Origin: Rhodohalobacter barkolensis
GTDB lineage: Bacteria > Bacteroidota > Rhodothermia > Balneolales > Balneolaceae
Assembly: GCF_002834295.1 (NCBI RefSeq)
Contig: NZ_PISP01000001.1
Location: 1,302,001 to 1,366,000, forward strand
DNA length: 64,000 nucleotides
Direction: 5' to 3'
Under the pieces are notes generated by a model. It saw only the letters and a program-made list of their open reading frames with translations, was not told where the DNA came from and searched no databases. The position numbers were made by a program, and so were the translations under genes. Positions 35,147-44,508 of this stretch are shown here, in pieces (the first letter of the stretch is position 1; every line of letters starts with the position of its first letter).

Positions 35147-36301
35147 ATGAGCATACGCTACATTCAGCAAAAAGACGATTTCCATTCCGCCGTTAACCAT
35201 CTCCTTTCTACAGATCAGATCGCTGTTGACCTTGAGTTTGATCGAAACCGATATCGCTACGGCTTTAACCTTTGCCTGGTACAGATTTATGATGGCGACG
35301 ACTGCCTTTTGATTGACCCACTGAGTGAGCAGATCCAAATTGAAAAACTTTTCCCGGTTATGGAGAATCCGGAAATTGAAAAAGTTGCTTTCGCTTTTCA
35401 GGAAGATCACCGTTTGCTTCATCATATCGGTTGCCGACCCAAAAATATTTTTGATCTTCGAATCGCCTCACAGCTGCTGAACTATCCGCCTGCATCACTC
35501 ACCAACATAGTCATGGATACTCTTGATGTGGATATGGGAAAATCATCACAAAACAGTAACTGGTTCAAGAGGCCTTTAAAAGAGCATCAGATAAAATATG
35601 CTGCAAAAGATGTTCTATATCTGTTTGATCTGAAAGAGAAATTTAAATTCGAGGCCAAAAAGAAAGAGATCCTTCCGTGGATTGATGAAGAGAACCGAAA
35701 CTGGGATCATGCACAGTACGATGACTCGGACATCAATAATTTCATTAAGGAGAAAGACAAACGTGATCTGAATGAGGTAGAATGGCATGTTTTCGTGAAA
35801 CTGATGGAATTTCGTGAAGAAATTGCGAGTCAGGCTAACCGGCCATCCTATCAGATAATCAGCAAAAAACTGATCTACAAGATTGTTGAAAACCCGGAGA
35901 GACTCAATCAATGGACTGCCGAAAAAGGTGTCTTCAGAAGGTTGAAAACAGCACACATACAGCAAAAAATGAAGAGTCTTGTGAAAAGTGCACTAAAGGA
36001 AGCTGAGGACTTGGGGCTTTCCCCGTCAAAATCGGCCAGAGGAGTTCTCACTTCAGAAGAGATGCAGGAAATTAATCAGAGGAAACAACTCATTCAGCAG
36101 GCAAAATCAGAATTCTTTACTCCAATCAAAGATAGAATATCGGACGAGTTCGGTGATGAAGTAAGTACCTTTTTATTCAGTAACCGAACCGTTGCGGAAA
36201 TTGTAACCGGCTCGAACGGATCACTTGAACAGTATAAACGTGATTTGATTGAAAGATATGCTGATGAGCTGAATTTAAATGCGGATCGTTTTATCGATTA
36301 A
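35147..36301 (+). CDS. rnd: Ribonuclease D
   Basis: 384 residues from ATG at 35147 (MSIRYIQQKDDFHSAV); an ATG at 35120 would add nine odd residues. The DEDDy exonuclease core shows 'IAVDLEFDRNRYRYG' (Exo I, Asp/Glu), 'KVAFAFQEDHRLLHHIG' (Exo II, Asp), and 'QIKYAAKDVLYLFDL' (Exo III, Tyr/Asp). An HRDC domain lies at about 205-290 (KRDLNEVEWHVFVKLMEFREEIASQANRP). It trims 3' ends of tRNA and other small RNAs. Divergent from the glycosyltransferase. Confidence 0.93.
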   Translation: MSIRYIQQKDDFHSAVNHLLSTDQIAVDLEFDRNRYRYGFNLCLVQIYDGDDCLLIDPLSEQIQIEKLFPVMENPEIEKVAFAFQEDHRLLHHIGCRPKNIFDLRIASQLLNYPPASLTNIVMDTLDVDMGKSSQNSNWFKRPLKEHQIKYAAKDVLYLFDLKEKFKFEAKKKEILPWIDEENRNWDHAQYDDSDINNFIKEKDKRDLNEVEWHVFVKLMEFREEIASQANRPSYQIISKKLIYKIVENPERLNQWTAEKGVFRRLKTAHIQQKMKSLVKSALKEAEDLGLSPSKSARGVLTSEEMQEINQRKQLIQQAKSEFFTPIKDRISDEFGDEVSTFLFSNRTVAEIVTGSNGSLEQYKRDLIERYADELNLNADRFID

Positions 36302-36320
36302 CCGTAAGAACATTCAGTTT

Positions 36321-37334
36321 TCACATAAACTGGAAATAGATAATAGCTGCAAGACCTATCAGAAGCGAAACCCAGATCATAATTGCATAGCGGCTGAGCT
36401 CCTCTCCTTCCCTTCTCTCCCTGAAACTTTTGGGCTTTATACCTTGGAGTAAAAAAGTCACCACTCCGGCTAAATTCACACAAATAATGTAGGTTATTGT
36501 AAGTATGGCGGCTCCAAAAGCCAGATCATACATGCCGCTGCCCAGCAAGAGTCCGGTAGCAACCATTGGGGGAAGAAGTGCAACAGCCACCATCACGCCA
36601 ATAACAGCCGCAGAGATTCCTCTTGTAAATGACAAACAACCAGCAACTCCTGCGGATAAACCAAGTGCTATATCGGCAAAACTCACGCTCGTGCGTGATG
36701 ATATTTCATACACCTCAGGATCGACTTGAATCATGAAACCCATCATGATGGACAATACCATTCCAAGTGAAAATCCATATACGATGGACTTCATTGAGCG
36801 AATCATCAGAGCCTTATCTCCCAATGTTGTGGCCAGCGACAAACCTACATTTGGACCTAAAATCGGAGCAATAACCATCGCCCCGATCACCATCGCGCCG
36901 CTATCACGAATCAGGCCGTTAGCCGCTACTACACAGGAGAGTGCAATTAAAACAAAGTACACCCACGAGATATCCACTACCGCTTTAATTTCCTCATAAA
37001 GCTCATCTCTTGAAATACGCTTTACTCTCTTATCTCCCTGCTCTTTCTCTTTTTGTGTTGGCGGTTCATCCTCTTTCTCCTCATTTGTCTCCTGTTTTGG
37101 GATTGTAGCGGCGACAGGGAGTAAAATTACCCGGTAGTCATCACGATGGCCTAGTCTGTCATCAATGTCTGCCAGGATTTTTTCTGTGAGTTCAACATCG
37201 GCCAGAATGTGTATGGTGGTTCGGCCGGAAACAGAGTCATCTACCCACTGCTCAATCACATCATCTTCATCGATAATATCTTCATCGAGTTCGCAATCTT
37301 CCGGAGTAATAATTTGTATAAGTCGAAGTGCCAT
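36321..37334 (-). CDS. DUF389 (TIGR00341) membrane protein
   Basis: 337 residues. An N-terminal cytoplasmic alpha/beta domain (LRLIQIITPEDCELDEDIIDEDDV) and a charged linker (ETNEEKEDEPPTQKEKEQGDKR) precede about six TM helices. The family signature is visible: 'GLIRDSGAMVIGAMVIAPILGPNVGLSLATTLGD' and 'GVAGCLSFTRGISAAVIGVMVAVALLPPMVATGL'. These proteins are of unknown function, possibly transporters. The acidic, possibly regulatory N-terminal part is common in the family. A hairpin terminator lies between it and the DUF2892 gene. Confidence 0.9.
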   Translation of the reverse strand: MALRLIQIITPEDCELDEDIIDEDDVIEQWVDDSVSGRTTIHILADVELTEKILADIDDRLGHRDDYRVILLPVAATIPKQETNEEKEDEPPTQKEKEQGDKRVKRISRDELYEEIKAVVDISWVYFVLIALSCVVAANGLIRDSGAMVIGAMVIAPILGPNVGLSLATTLGDKALMIRSMKSIVYGFSLGMVLSIMMGFMIQVDPEVYEISSRTSVSFADIALGLSAGVAGCLSFTRGISAAVIGVMVAVALLPPMVATGLLLGSGMYDLAFGAAILTITYIICVNLAGVVTFLLQGIKPKSFRERREGEELSRYAIMIWVSLLIGLAAIIYFQFM

Positions 37335-37377
37335 GCAGGAATATGATTTTAAATTTCATGTAAATCAAAAAAAAGAA

Positions 37378-37406
37378 GAGCCGGCTTTTGATCAAAAAGC
37401 CGGCTC
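37378..37406 (-). terminator. Terminator of the DUF2892 gene
   Basis: GAGCCGGCTTTT pairs with AAAAGCCGGCTC around GATCA. On the minus strand the T-run CTTCTTTTTTTTG follows. Confidence 0.85.
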
Positions 37407-37484
37407 CTAACCTATCTCGACAGATATGATAGCAGACGTGGTGCGCCTGCATCATTATGTAAGCATTTGTCAATCAAACAAAAA

Positions 37485-37691
37485 TCAATTTGCTCTCTCA
37501 ATATTCGGTTTTGTGGTTTCAATATTCAACAGTCTATAAACCGGGCAGAATGAAACGGCGCCGGAAAAAACAGGAATTAACCCCAAAAATCCCCAAAAAC
37601 TGTCAAAGTACAAACCCGCTCCTACTATCAGAGCTCCAAGTGTTACCCGGATAATTGAATCCAGATATCCTACATTTTTCTTTAAAATCAT
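37485..37691 (-). CDS. DUF2892 (YgaP-TM-like) membrane protein
   Basis: 68 residues. The pattern 'MILKKNVGYLDSIIRVTLGALIVG', two hydrophobic segments and 'VFSGAVSFCPVYRLLNIET' with a conserved Cys-Pro match DUF2892, small two-helix membrane proteins often found with rhodanese-type sulfur enzymes. No rhodanese is next to it here. Function unknown. Confidence 0.9.
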   Translation of the reverse strand: MILKKNVGYLDSIIRVTLGALIVGAGLYFDSFWGFLGLIPVFSGAVSFCPVYRLLNIETTKPNIERAN

Positions 37692-37977
37692 TATGTCAAC
37701 CTCTCATTTTTTATTTAACAGATTGACGAAATTTCAAATCTTTCGATCTTTGGCTTCATCATCCCTTCTTGTTTCTTTAAATATGATAAGAAACCCATTC
37801 ATCATTCTACCACATACCGAACCTGATTGTCCTATCATACCTACCATTATCCGTGCATCGGGGAATTCCCTATGCCGGCCATCTTGCGGATCTGCTTCTC
37901 AATTAGTCTCATGGAAGCTATACTCTTTTCACTATCTTTAAACATCACGTTCTGTAATTCAAACCCATCCCAGATCC

Positions 37978-39027
37978 ATGAATTTCAAAGCACCCTTTCA
38001 ATCAATTACCTGGAATGATGACCACATAACCATCATTGATCAGACCTACCTGCCTGAACGGGAAGTTTACGTAGACTTAACCACTGAAGGCCAGGTTTGG
38101 GATGCCATAAAAAAGATGAAGGTTCGCGGTGCTCCCGCTATTGGAATTACCGGGGCTTACGGTCTCTATCTGGGTCTGCGAAATGCTCCTGAAACCTCAT
38201 TCGACTCGTTCTATAATGAAGCCGATCGAATTTCTGAGTATTTAAATTCCGCCCGACCGACAGCTGTTAATTTATCGTGGGCTTTAAAACGTCTCAACGC
38301 AACAATCTTTGCGGTGAAGGACAAACCGATCAGCGAGATCAAACAGATTATTCTGGATACGGCCAAAACTATTCACAATGAGGATCGAAGACTTTGTAAA
38401 TCTATTGGTGAAAACGGACTGGATCTCATTCCCGACGATGCCAGAATTTTAACTCACTGCAATACCGGCGGATTGGCAACGGGAGAATTTGGAACAGCAT
38501 TCTCTGTAATTTTACACGCTCATCACGCCGGTAAACTAAAACAGGTTTGGGTTGATGAAACTCGTCCGCTGTTACAGGGTTCACGGCTAACAACATGGGA
38601 ATTGCAAAAAGCGGAGATCCCTTTTCATTTAAATGTTGATTCGGCCGCTGCATTTTTAATGCAACAGGGAAAAGTAGATTTGGTTGTTCTGGGGGCAGAT
38701 CGAATCACCAAAAATGGCGACACAGCCAATAAAATCGGAACCTATTCGCTGGCTGTCCTTGCTGACGCCCACAACATTCCGTTTTATGTTGCCGCGCCCT
38801 ACTCCACGATCGATATGGATCTGGAAACGGGCAGTGAAATTGAGATTGAGCAGCGCGATGCGGATGAAGTCACAAACTTTGGGAATAAACAGACGGCTCC
38901 CGACAAAGTTGATGTTTACAATCCGGCTTTTGATGTGACACCAAATCGTCTCATTACGGCCATCATTACTGAAAAAGGTGTGATTAAACCCAACTATAAA
39001 ACTAATTTTGAAAAACTATTCAGTTGA
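37978..39027 (+). CDS. mtnA: S-methyl-5-thioribose-1-phosphate isomerase
   Basis: 349 residues, standard length. Hallmarks: 'VRGAPAIGITGAYGLYLG', 'RPTAVNLSWALKR', the catalytic Cys in 'ILTHCNTGGLATGEFGTAF', and the catalytic Asp in 'VLGADRITKNGDTANKIGTY'. It converts 5-methylthioribose 1-phosphate to methylthioribulose 1-phosphate in the methionine salvage pathway. The related eIF2B-like family can show the same core, but the Cys and Asp support the isomerase. No other mtn genes are adjacent. It overlaps the end of the convergent propeller gene by eight bases. Confidence 0.95.
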   Translation: MNFKAPFQSITWNDDHITIIDQTYLPEREVYVDLTTEGQVWDAIKKMKVRGAPAIGITGAYGLYLGLRNAPETSFDSFYNEADRISEYLNSARPTAVNLSWALKRLNATIFAVKDKPISEIKQIILDTAKTIHNEDRRLCKSIGENGLDLIPDDARILTHCNTGGLATGEFGTAFSVILHAHHAGKLKQVWVDETRPLLQGSRLTTWELQKAEIPFHLNVDSAAAFLMQQGKVDLVVLGADRITKNGDTANKIGTYSLAVLADAHNIPFYVAAPYSTIDMDLETGSEIEIEQRDADEVTNFGNKQTAPDKVDVYNPAFDVTPNRLITAIITEKGVIKPNYKTNFEKLFS

Positions 39028-40201
39028 TTGAGTTGTACTGAATAATGTATTTAACCACTTTCTTGAAACCATTTTCATCAGATTCCACGGCGTACACATT
39101 TCCTTTATCTACTTTTAAAAAAAGACTGTTGCGGGGCCACGTAAATGTATGCTGAACCATTTGGCGATCTTTGTCCGGATTTATAATCCACCACTCAAAT
39201 TGTGACTCATCTTCCGGTATAAGCGCTAACCAAATGTAATCTCGGTCATCTGTAAACATTGTAAAGAGAGCCGGCCATTGCTTCGGATAGTCGGCACTTG
39301 CTCTCGTTAACTGAAGCTGACGATTATGACTGAACTCCTCTTCAATTAACATTTCTGCGTTTAACGTTGCTCTCCGGAAAGGATATCTGATAATTCTTTG
39401 AACCAATCCATGTAAATCTCTTTCTCGGATTTCAAATTGTTCAGTCCTGGCCGTGTAGAACTTGCCATTTTGAAATTGCGTTAAAAGTGATCTCTCCGGA
39501 TATGGCAGTAGAAAGGCAGAGGGCCGGCCGGCGTGATCCCCAATTTGGTATTTTTCAGCCTTTTGCCTGAACAGTTCATTTTCATCCACAGCTCCGGTAT
39601 TATCCGCAACATAGTAGTAGTGCCACTGATCCGGGTGGATCGCCGGATTTCGATCATCCGAAAATTCAATCAAAAACCTGCTCTCACTCCAGCGCTGAAT
39701 CGGGACAGGTTTAAGATCTACTGAATCTTCAGGATGAATCTGTATTGCTGATGAAAAATCCGTGGAATTTATAAATTCCAAAGTGGAGAGATGGAATCGT
39801 GACAACCGGCTCAACTCATCATCAAAAACAAATAGAGTATCCGCCTCAATTTGGATATTTCTGATGCTCTCAAACTCACCGGGTTCTGTGCCAAACGTTC
39901 CAATCGTATCCAGCAGTTCACCCTCCGGTGAATAGTGGTAGACACTTCTGATATTATGGCGTTCGGCCGCTACATAAAGATTCCCATTCCGATCAACATC
40001 AAGGGCGGGTAAACTCTCAATAAACAGACTATCGTGATATTCGACAACCGGGGTTAGTTTGAATTGATCCCAATTTGGATTTTCTACGTCCTCAGATGAA
40101 ATGGTAATAACAGAAATATCCTCTGAGGCATCAGAATTAAATTCACATCCAACACAAAATGAGAGCGTTAAAGTGACAACAATCAGGCTAAAAACTCTCA
40201 T
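39020..40201 (-). CDS. 6-bladed beta-propeller lipoprotein
   Basis: 393 residues. The lipobox 'LSFCVGC' gives a lipidated Cys near residue 19. The body shows repeated NHL-like strands: 'LPALDVDRNGNLYVAAERHNIRSVYHYSPEGELLDTIG', 'IQIEADTLFVFDDELSRLSRF', 'YIWLALIPEDESQFEWWII', matching the '6-bladed beta-propeller' proteins abundant in Bacteroidota. Ligand unknown. It ends inside the last codons of mtnA. Confidence 0.85.
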   Translation of the reverse strand: MRVFSLIVVTLTLSFCVGCEFNSDASEDISVITISSEDVENPNWDQFKLTPVVEYHDSLFIESLPALDVDRNGNLYVAAERHNIRSVYHYSPEGELLDTIGTFGTEPGEFESIRNIQIEADTLFVFDDELSRLSRFHLSTLEFINSTDFSSAIQIHPEDSVDLKPVPIQRWSESRFLIEFSDDRNPAIHPDQWHYYYVADNTGAVDENELFRQKAEKYQIGDHAGRPSAFLLPYPERSLLTQFQNGKFYTARTEQFEIRERDLHGLVQRIIRYPFRRATLNAEMLIEEEFSHNRQLQLTRASADYPKQWPALFTMFTDDRDYIWLALIPEDESQFEWWIINPDKDRQMVQHTFTWPRNSLFLKVDKGNVYAVESDENGFKKVVKYIIQYNSIN

Positions 40202-40249
40202 ATTTTGATGTTAAACAGGTGATTAAGTTAAAGAATGCACAACAAAGGA

Positions 40250-41236
40250 TTATTCATCCAAAAAGCCGTGCTCTCTCATCCAATCATCATTGTAGATTTT
40301 AGATGTGTAGCGAGTTCCGCTGTCTGGCAGAATCACAACCATCAAGTCATTCTCTCCCAGATTGTTTTCCCTTGCGTACTGCAACGCTCCATAAACGGCT
40401 GCACCGCATGATCCTCCAATAAAAAGCCCCTCTTCTTTCGCAAGACGGCGGGTCATCTGAAATGCGTCTTTGTCCCCTACCTGAACAACTGCGTCCAGCA
40501 GATCCCGATCAACATTTTTTGGAATGATATCCTCGCCAATTCCCTCGGTCAGATATGGTTTCACTTCACCTTTATCAAATTCACCGGTTTCGAAATACTT
40601 TTTATAAACAGAGCCAACACTGTCAATACCTATAACTTTCACATCCGGATTCTGCTCTTTCAAATATTTTGCAGCTCCTGTAATGGTCCCACCTGTCCCC
40701 ATTCCGGCAACATAGTGTGTGACTTTTCCTTCCGTCTGTTCCCAGATTTCCGGGCCGGTAGTTTCGTAGTGAGCCTCTCTGTTGCTAAGATTGTCGTACT
40801 GATTTGGATAGTATGAATTGGGGATCTCTTCACTCAACCTTTGCGCCACAGAGTAGTAACTGCGCGGATCATCCGGCTCAACATTTGTGGGACACACTTC
40901 TACCCTCGCGCCCAATGCGCGAAGCAGATCAACTTTCTCCTTGCTCTGTTTGTCTGTTGTTGTAAAAATACACTTGTATCCTCGCACAGCAGCAACCAGT
41001 GCCAGTCCCATACCGGTATTCCCTGAAGTCCCTTCAATAATGGTTCCACCCGGTTTGATCAATCCCTTCTCTTCCGCATCATCTATCATTTTGAGCGCAA
41101 TGCGATCTTTGATACTCTGCCCGGGATTTAAATACTCAACCTTAGCGGCAACGGTGAGAGGTTGTCCGTCTGTAACTTTATTCAGTCTTACAAGCGGTGT
41201 ATTTCCAATAGCGTCTATAATCGAATTGTGAATCAT
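40250..41236 (-). CDS. PLP-dependent cystathionine beta-synthase-like / cysteine synthase-family enzyme
   Basis: 328 residues from ATG at 41236 (MIHNSIIDAIGNTPLVRLNKV). The PLP-binding Lys lies in 'YLNPGQSIKDRIALKMI', with 'EGTSGNTGMGLALVAAVRGY' for substrate, and 'GMGTGGTITGAAKYL' for phosphate. 'LPDSGTRYTSKIYNDDWMREHGFL' near the end is more like cystathionine beta-synthase than CysK. It could make cysteine or cystathionine from serine/O-acetylserine and a thiol. No CBS tail domain is present. Sulfur metabolism genes (mtnA, metY) occur elsewhere in the window. Confidence 0.85.
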   Translation of the reverse strand: MIHNSIIDAIGNTPLVRLNKVTDGQPLTVAAKVEYLNPGQSIKDRIALKMIDDAEEKGLIKPGGTIIEGTSGNTGMGLALVAAVRGYKCIFTTTDKQSKEKVDLLRALGARVEVCPTNVEPDDPRSYYSVAQRLSEEIPNSYYPNQYDNLSNREAHYETTGPEIWEQTEGKVTHYVAGMGTGGTITGAAKYLKEQNPDVKVIGIDSVGSVYKKYFETGEFDKGEVKPYLTEGIGEDIIPKNVDRDLLDAVVQVGDKDAFQMTRRLAKEEGLFIGGSCGAAVYGALQYARENNLGENDLMVVILPDSGTRYTSKIYNDDWMREHGFLDE

Positions 41237-41339
41237 TTTATAATCTCTTTGAACTGATATACTTTTGCGCAAAATATAGTAAATTTTGATGCCGATATTC
41301 TAATCAATCATCTACAGCAATCTGAAGCCTCGAACGCCA

Positions 41340-42575
41340 ATGCACCGTATATTTTTTATACCCTTTTTGATCTGTATCACAGGATTTTTGCTGTTTGGAT
41401 CAGCAAGAGTTGATCCGGTTGGGCAGAATAATTTATTGGACTTGCGCGACGCTGAAACTGTTCGTGTTCTGATTCTGGAACGGGAGCAACCGAATGTTAT
41501 TCGAGTCAACGCAAAAGAATCGCCCATCAACTTCAGACTGGACGATAAAAGCCTGACACTTCAACCGGCTGATGGATTTGCATTTCTCTTTTTTGAGAAG
41601 GATCACATCCGCTTGCAAATGGATGGCCGTTCTCTGGTTGTGCAAAAAGTTGTTATTGAAAATCCGGCCGGTTTGATTCAGCTGTTCTCCACTGAAACCG
41701 GCACAAGATACTACAGAGGTGATTTTGACATCAGCCGGACGAATAGCACAAAAATTCAAATAATCAACTCTGTAGGTCTTGAAGACTATGTTACATCCGT
41801 CATTGGAAGCGAGATGAACTTCACGGAAACGGATGCTTTAAAAAGCCAGGCGGTGGTCTCAAGAACATATACACTCTGGAGTATTCATAGAAGTGAATGG
41901 ACATCTTTTCATTTGAAAGATCATGAGCAGAATCAGGTTTATCTGGGTGAGCTACCCGGCAGGCCTGACTATGCTGAAGCTGCAAAAGCTACGGCCGGTG
42001 AAATACTCATGTGGAGTGACAAGTTAATTTTAGCGGCTTATTCAAGTACTTGTGGAGGGGTAACAGGAAATAATATTGATGTTTGGGATGGCGATGACCT
42101 GCCCTACTTAAACTCTGTAAAAGACTATCAAATGTGTGAAATATCGCCCCATTATGAATGGGAAACAGACATTCCTACAACTGAGTTCTTTGATTTTATT
42201 CGCTCCAGATATGGATTTTCTGCAATACGGTTTAATACAAAAACCCATCCATCGGGCAGGATAAGTGAAATTTCATTTTACGATTCATCAAGCCGTAAGC
42301 TTTCATTTGGAGGCAACGAGTTCAGACTGATCTTAAATCGACACTATGAGGATATGAGTTTAAAAAGCACACTCTTTACTGTTCATGAGGATGATGGAAC
42401 CATCCATTTTTCAGGAAACGGGCTGGGGCATGGCGTTGGGATGTGTCAATGGGGAGCTAAAGGTTTCGCCAATGCGGGATGGAACTACTCCGATATTTTA
42501 TCATTTTACTTTAGTGGTACAAAAATTGTAGATTTGAACAACATTGAAGATCAAAAAATAGCCCTTTCTAACTGA
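41340..42575 (+). CDS. SpoIID/LytB-domain protein
   Basis: 411 residues with a signal peptide (MHRIFFIPFLICITGFLL). The SpoIID core contains 'GLEDYVTSVIGSEMNFTETDALKSQAVVSRTYTLW', 'AYSSTCGGVTGNN' and 'GNGLGHGVGMCQWGAKGFANAGW', the sequence hallmarks of peptidoglycan lytic transglycosylases that act on denuded glycan strands. In non-spore-formers these proteins are taken to remodel cell wall. The DUF4290 gene follows after six bases. Confidence 0.92.
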   Translation: MHRIFFIPFLICITGFLLFGSARVDPVGQNNLLDLRDAETVRVLILEREQPNVIRVNAKESPINFRLDDKSLTLQPADGFAFLFFEKDHIRLQMDGRSLVVQKVVIENPAGLIQLFSTETGTRYYRGDFDISRTNSTKIQIINSVGLEDYVTSVIGSEMNFTETDALKSQAVVSRTYTLWSIHRSEWTSFHLKDHEQNQVYLGELPGRPDYAEAAKATAGEILMWSDKLILAAYSSTCGGVTGNNIDVWDGDDLPYLNSVKDYQMCEISPHYEWETDIPTTEFFDFIRSRYGFSAIRFNTKTHPSGRISEISFYDSSSRKLSFGGNEFRLILNRHYEDMSLKSTLFTVHEDDGTIHFSGNGLGHGVGMCQWGAKGFANAGWNYSDILSFYFSGTKIVDLNNIEDQKIALSN

Positions 42576-42580
42576 ACACT

Positions 42581-42856
42581 ATGTTTCTCGAACAAGATAA
42601 ACCAAAAGACTACGACTGCGGATACAATCTCGATTTGATGATTGCCGCAATACCAAGAATTGATGATCAGCAAGAGCGCATCCGTTACGCAAAACGTGTA
42701 GTCGGTCTCATCAAACAGAGTCATCCAAACTGGGTCGACAAAAATGGACAGAGTCGCCTGGCCTGGGAATATTACTTTGAACTCGCCGACTATAATCCCA
42801 GAGATTATGGAATACAGAACCCATTTGAAAGTGGGCAACAAGACGATGCAGAATAG
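42581..42856 (+). CDS. DUF4290-like small protein
   Basis: 91 residues. 'DYDCGYNLDLMIAAIPRIDDQQERIRYAKRVVGLIKQSHPNWVDK' followed by 'LAWEYYFELADYNPRDYGIQNPF' matches the layout of DUF4290, a Bacteroidota family (pattern: basic tail, ERxRxAKxVV, P, W-H-L-type segment). It starts six bases after the SpoIID stop, so they are likely cotranscribed. Unknown role. Confidence 0.75.
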   Translation: MFLEQDKPKDYDCGYNLDLMIAAIPRIDDQQERIRYAKRVVGLIKQSHPNWVDKNGQSRLAWEYYFELADYNPRDYGIQNPFESGQQDDAE

Positions 42857-43035
42857 ACCTGTCCCATCCTATTTATAATTGAGTATAATTTAGAACAAAT
42901 CACTCTTTTTGTTCGATTTTTAATACAAGCGCTTGTTTATACAAACCCTTTAACTCTTTTGTCTTTCAATAAGATAACTGATTTTCCGTTTTGGAATGAT
43001 AAACTTTCAATTTATATTGAAAGTATTGAAAGAAC

Positions 43036-44508
43036 ATGGAGTTTAACAGATATATGGATATTCAATATTCTGATCACATAACACCTACGGAGTTCATTGA
43101 AGCGCTTGACTCTCCGTCATTTACAGATTTCTTGAAGGAAGTTCAAAAATCGAAGAAACCCATTCTCACCGTCACCCTCCCGATCGCTCCCATCGATCCA
43201 TTGGCTGCCCTTGAGATTAATCATGAATTTGAGCAGCAGTTCTACTGGGACCATCCGGAAAATGATATCTCCATTTCTGCGGCCGGCTGCATCCGTGAAT
43301 TAAAATCCACCGGTAAAGACCGGTTTTCTGACATTTCCGATCAGACTCGATTAATGAAACAGGAAATTGAAGCCTATACCGCGATAAAACACTCTATGGC
43401 GGGTCCTCTTTTTCTGGGTGGATACTCTTTTTCTGATCATAATGTTGGCGCAGTTTGGAAGAAATTTGGCGGGGCACGTTTTGTTCTCCCGGAATGGATG
43501 ATCATCAGAAATGGGAAATTTCACCTGCTCACTCTATCAATTAACAAAGAGAGCTATACGTCGGATGAAATCTACCAGGAAATTATCAGCCGAATTACAG
43601 ATTTTCTAAACCTTTCCGGAAAACTTCAAGACCGGGGAATGCGTGAAACCACAAAGACCTCCATTCTCTGTACTCTGCAATCGCCCGAAGATAAAGGCCG
43701 ATGGATCAAAAAAGTTGATCAGGCTCGCAAAATGATTGCAAACCACAAATTTGAAAAGATTGTACTCGCGCGCTCCGTGGAAGTTGAATCGCGCCACAAA
43801 CCGGTCTTTACGCTACTCACGCATCAGCTGAGACAGAAATATCCGGAGTGTTTTAATTTTATGATTCAAAAAGATTCTGAAACTGCATTTATTGGCGCCA
43901 CTCCCGAGCGACTTGCTTCTTTCAGAAATCAGATTTTTATGACGGAAGGACTTGCTGGAAGCACATCCCGTGGACGCAGTGCTATTGAAGATGAACTCCT
44001 GGCAAATGATCTCCTGATGAGCAGCAAAGACCGGGAAGAGCATCAATTTGTGGTCAAAGCAATTCAGGAAAATCTGGAGCCTCTCAGCGAAAAAATTGAT
44101 CACCCTACAAATCCACAGATTAAAAAGCTGAAAAATGTGCAGCATCTTTTCACGCCCATTTCGGCGTCTATTAAAAAAGGTGTTCAAATTCACGATTTGA
44201 TTCGTGAACTGCATCCCACTCCGGCTGTAGGTGGATTTCCAAGAGAAGATGCCGTATCTCATATTCACGAAATTGAACAGTTGGACCGAGGCTGGTATGC
44301 AGCACCCATCGGCTGGTTCAACCTGAATGGATGTGGCGAATTTGCAGTTGCCATACGCAGTGCGCTTCTTCATGAAAACAGGGCAACACTCTACGCCGGT
44401 TGTGGAATTGTATCAGATTCTGACCCGGAAAAAGAGTGGAAAGAAACCCTGCTGAAATTCAAACCGATGATGGATTCTTTAACCGGAGCTCACCACCATT
44501 ATGAATAG
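43036..44508 (+). CDS. menF: Isochorismate synthase
   Basis: 490 residues. The chorismate-utilising core (about 205-485) shows 'KIVLARSVEVESR', 'FIGATPERLASFRNQIFMTEGLAGSTSRG', 'KDREEHQFVVKAIQENLEPL', 'HPTPAVGGFPREDAVSHI' and 'GEFAVAIRSALLHENRATLYAGCGIV', with the Glu/Mg residues of this family. Together with menD behind it this identifies isochorismate synthase rather than salicylate or anthranilate synthase. It converts chorismate to isochorismate, the first step of menaquinone synthesis. Its 3' end overlaps menD by eight bases. Confidence 0.95.
   Translation: MEFNRYMDIQYSDHITPTEFIEALDSPSFTDFLKEVQKSKKPILTVTLPIAPIDPLAALEINHEFEQQFYWDHPENDISISAAGCIRELKSTGKDRFSDISDQTRLMKQEIEAYTAIKHSMAGPLFLGGYSFSDHNVGAVWKKFGGARFVLPEWMIIRNGKFHLLTLSINKESYTSDEIYQEIISRITDFLNLSGKLQDRGMRETTKTSILCTLQSPEDKGRWIKKVDQARKMIANHKFEKIVLARSVEVESRHKPVFTLLTHQLRQKYPECFNFMIQKDSETAFIGATPERLASFRNQIFMTEGLAGSTSRGRSAIEDELLANDLLMSSKDREEHQFVVKAIQENLEPLSEKIDHPTNPQIKKLKNVQHLFTPISASIKKGVQIHDLIRELHPTPAVGGFPREDAVSHIHEIEQLDRGWYAAPIGWFNLNGCGEFAVAIRSALLHENRATLYAGCGIVSDSDPEKEWKETLLKFKPMMDSLTGAHHHYE

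Noticed and set aside
37693-37941. Short plus-strand frames between the DUF2892 gene and mtnA
   Set aside because: Composition is that of noncoding DNA and there is no recognisable domain or plausible ribosome binding site.
42551-42841. Minus-strand frame opposite the DUF4290 gene
   Set aside because: It is the antisense shadow of a well-supported small gene.
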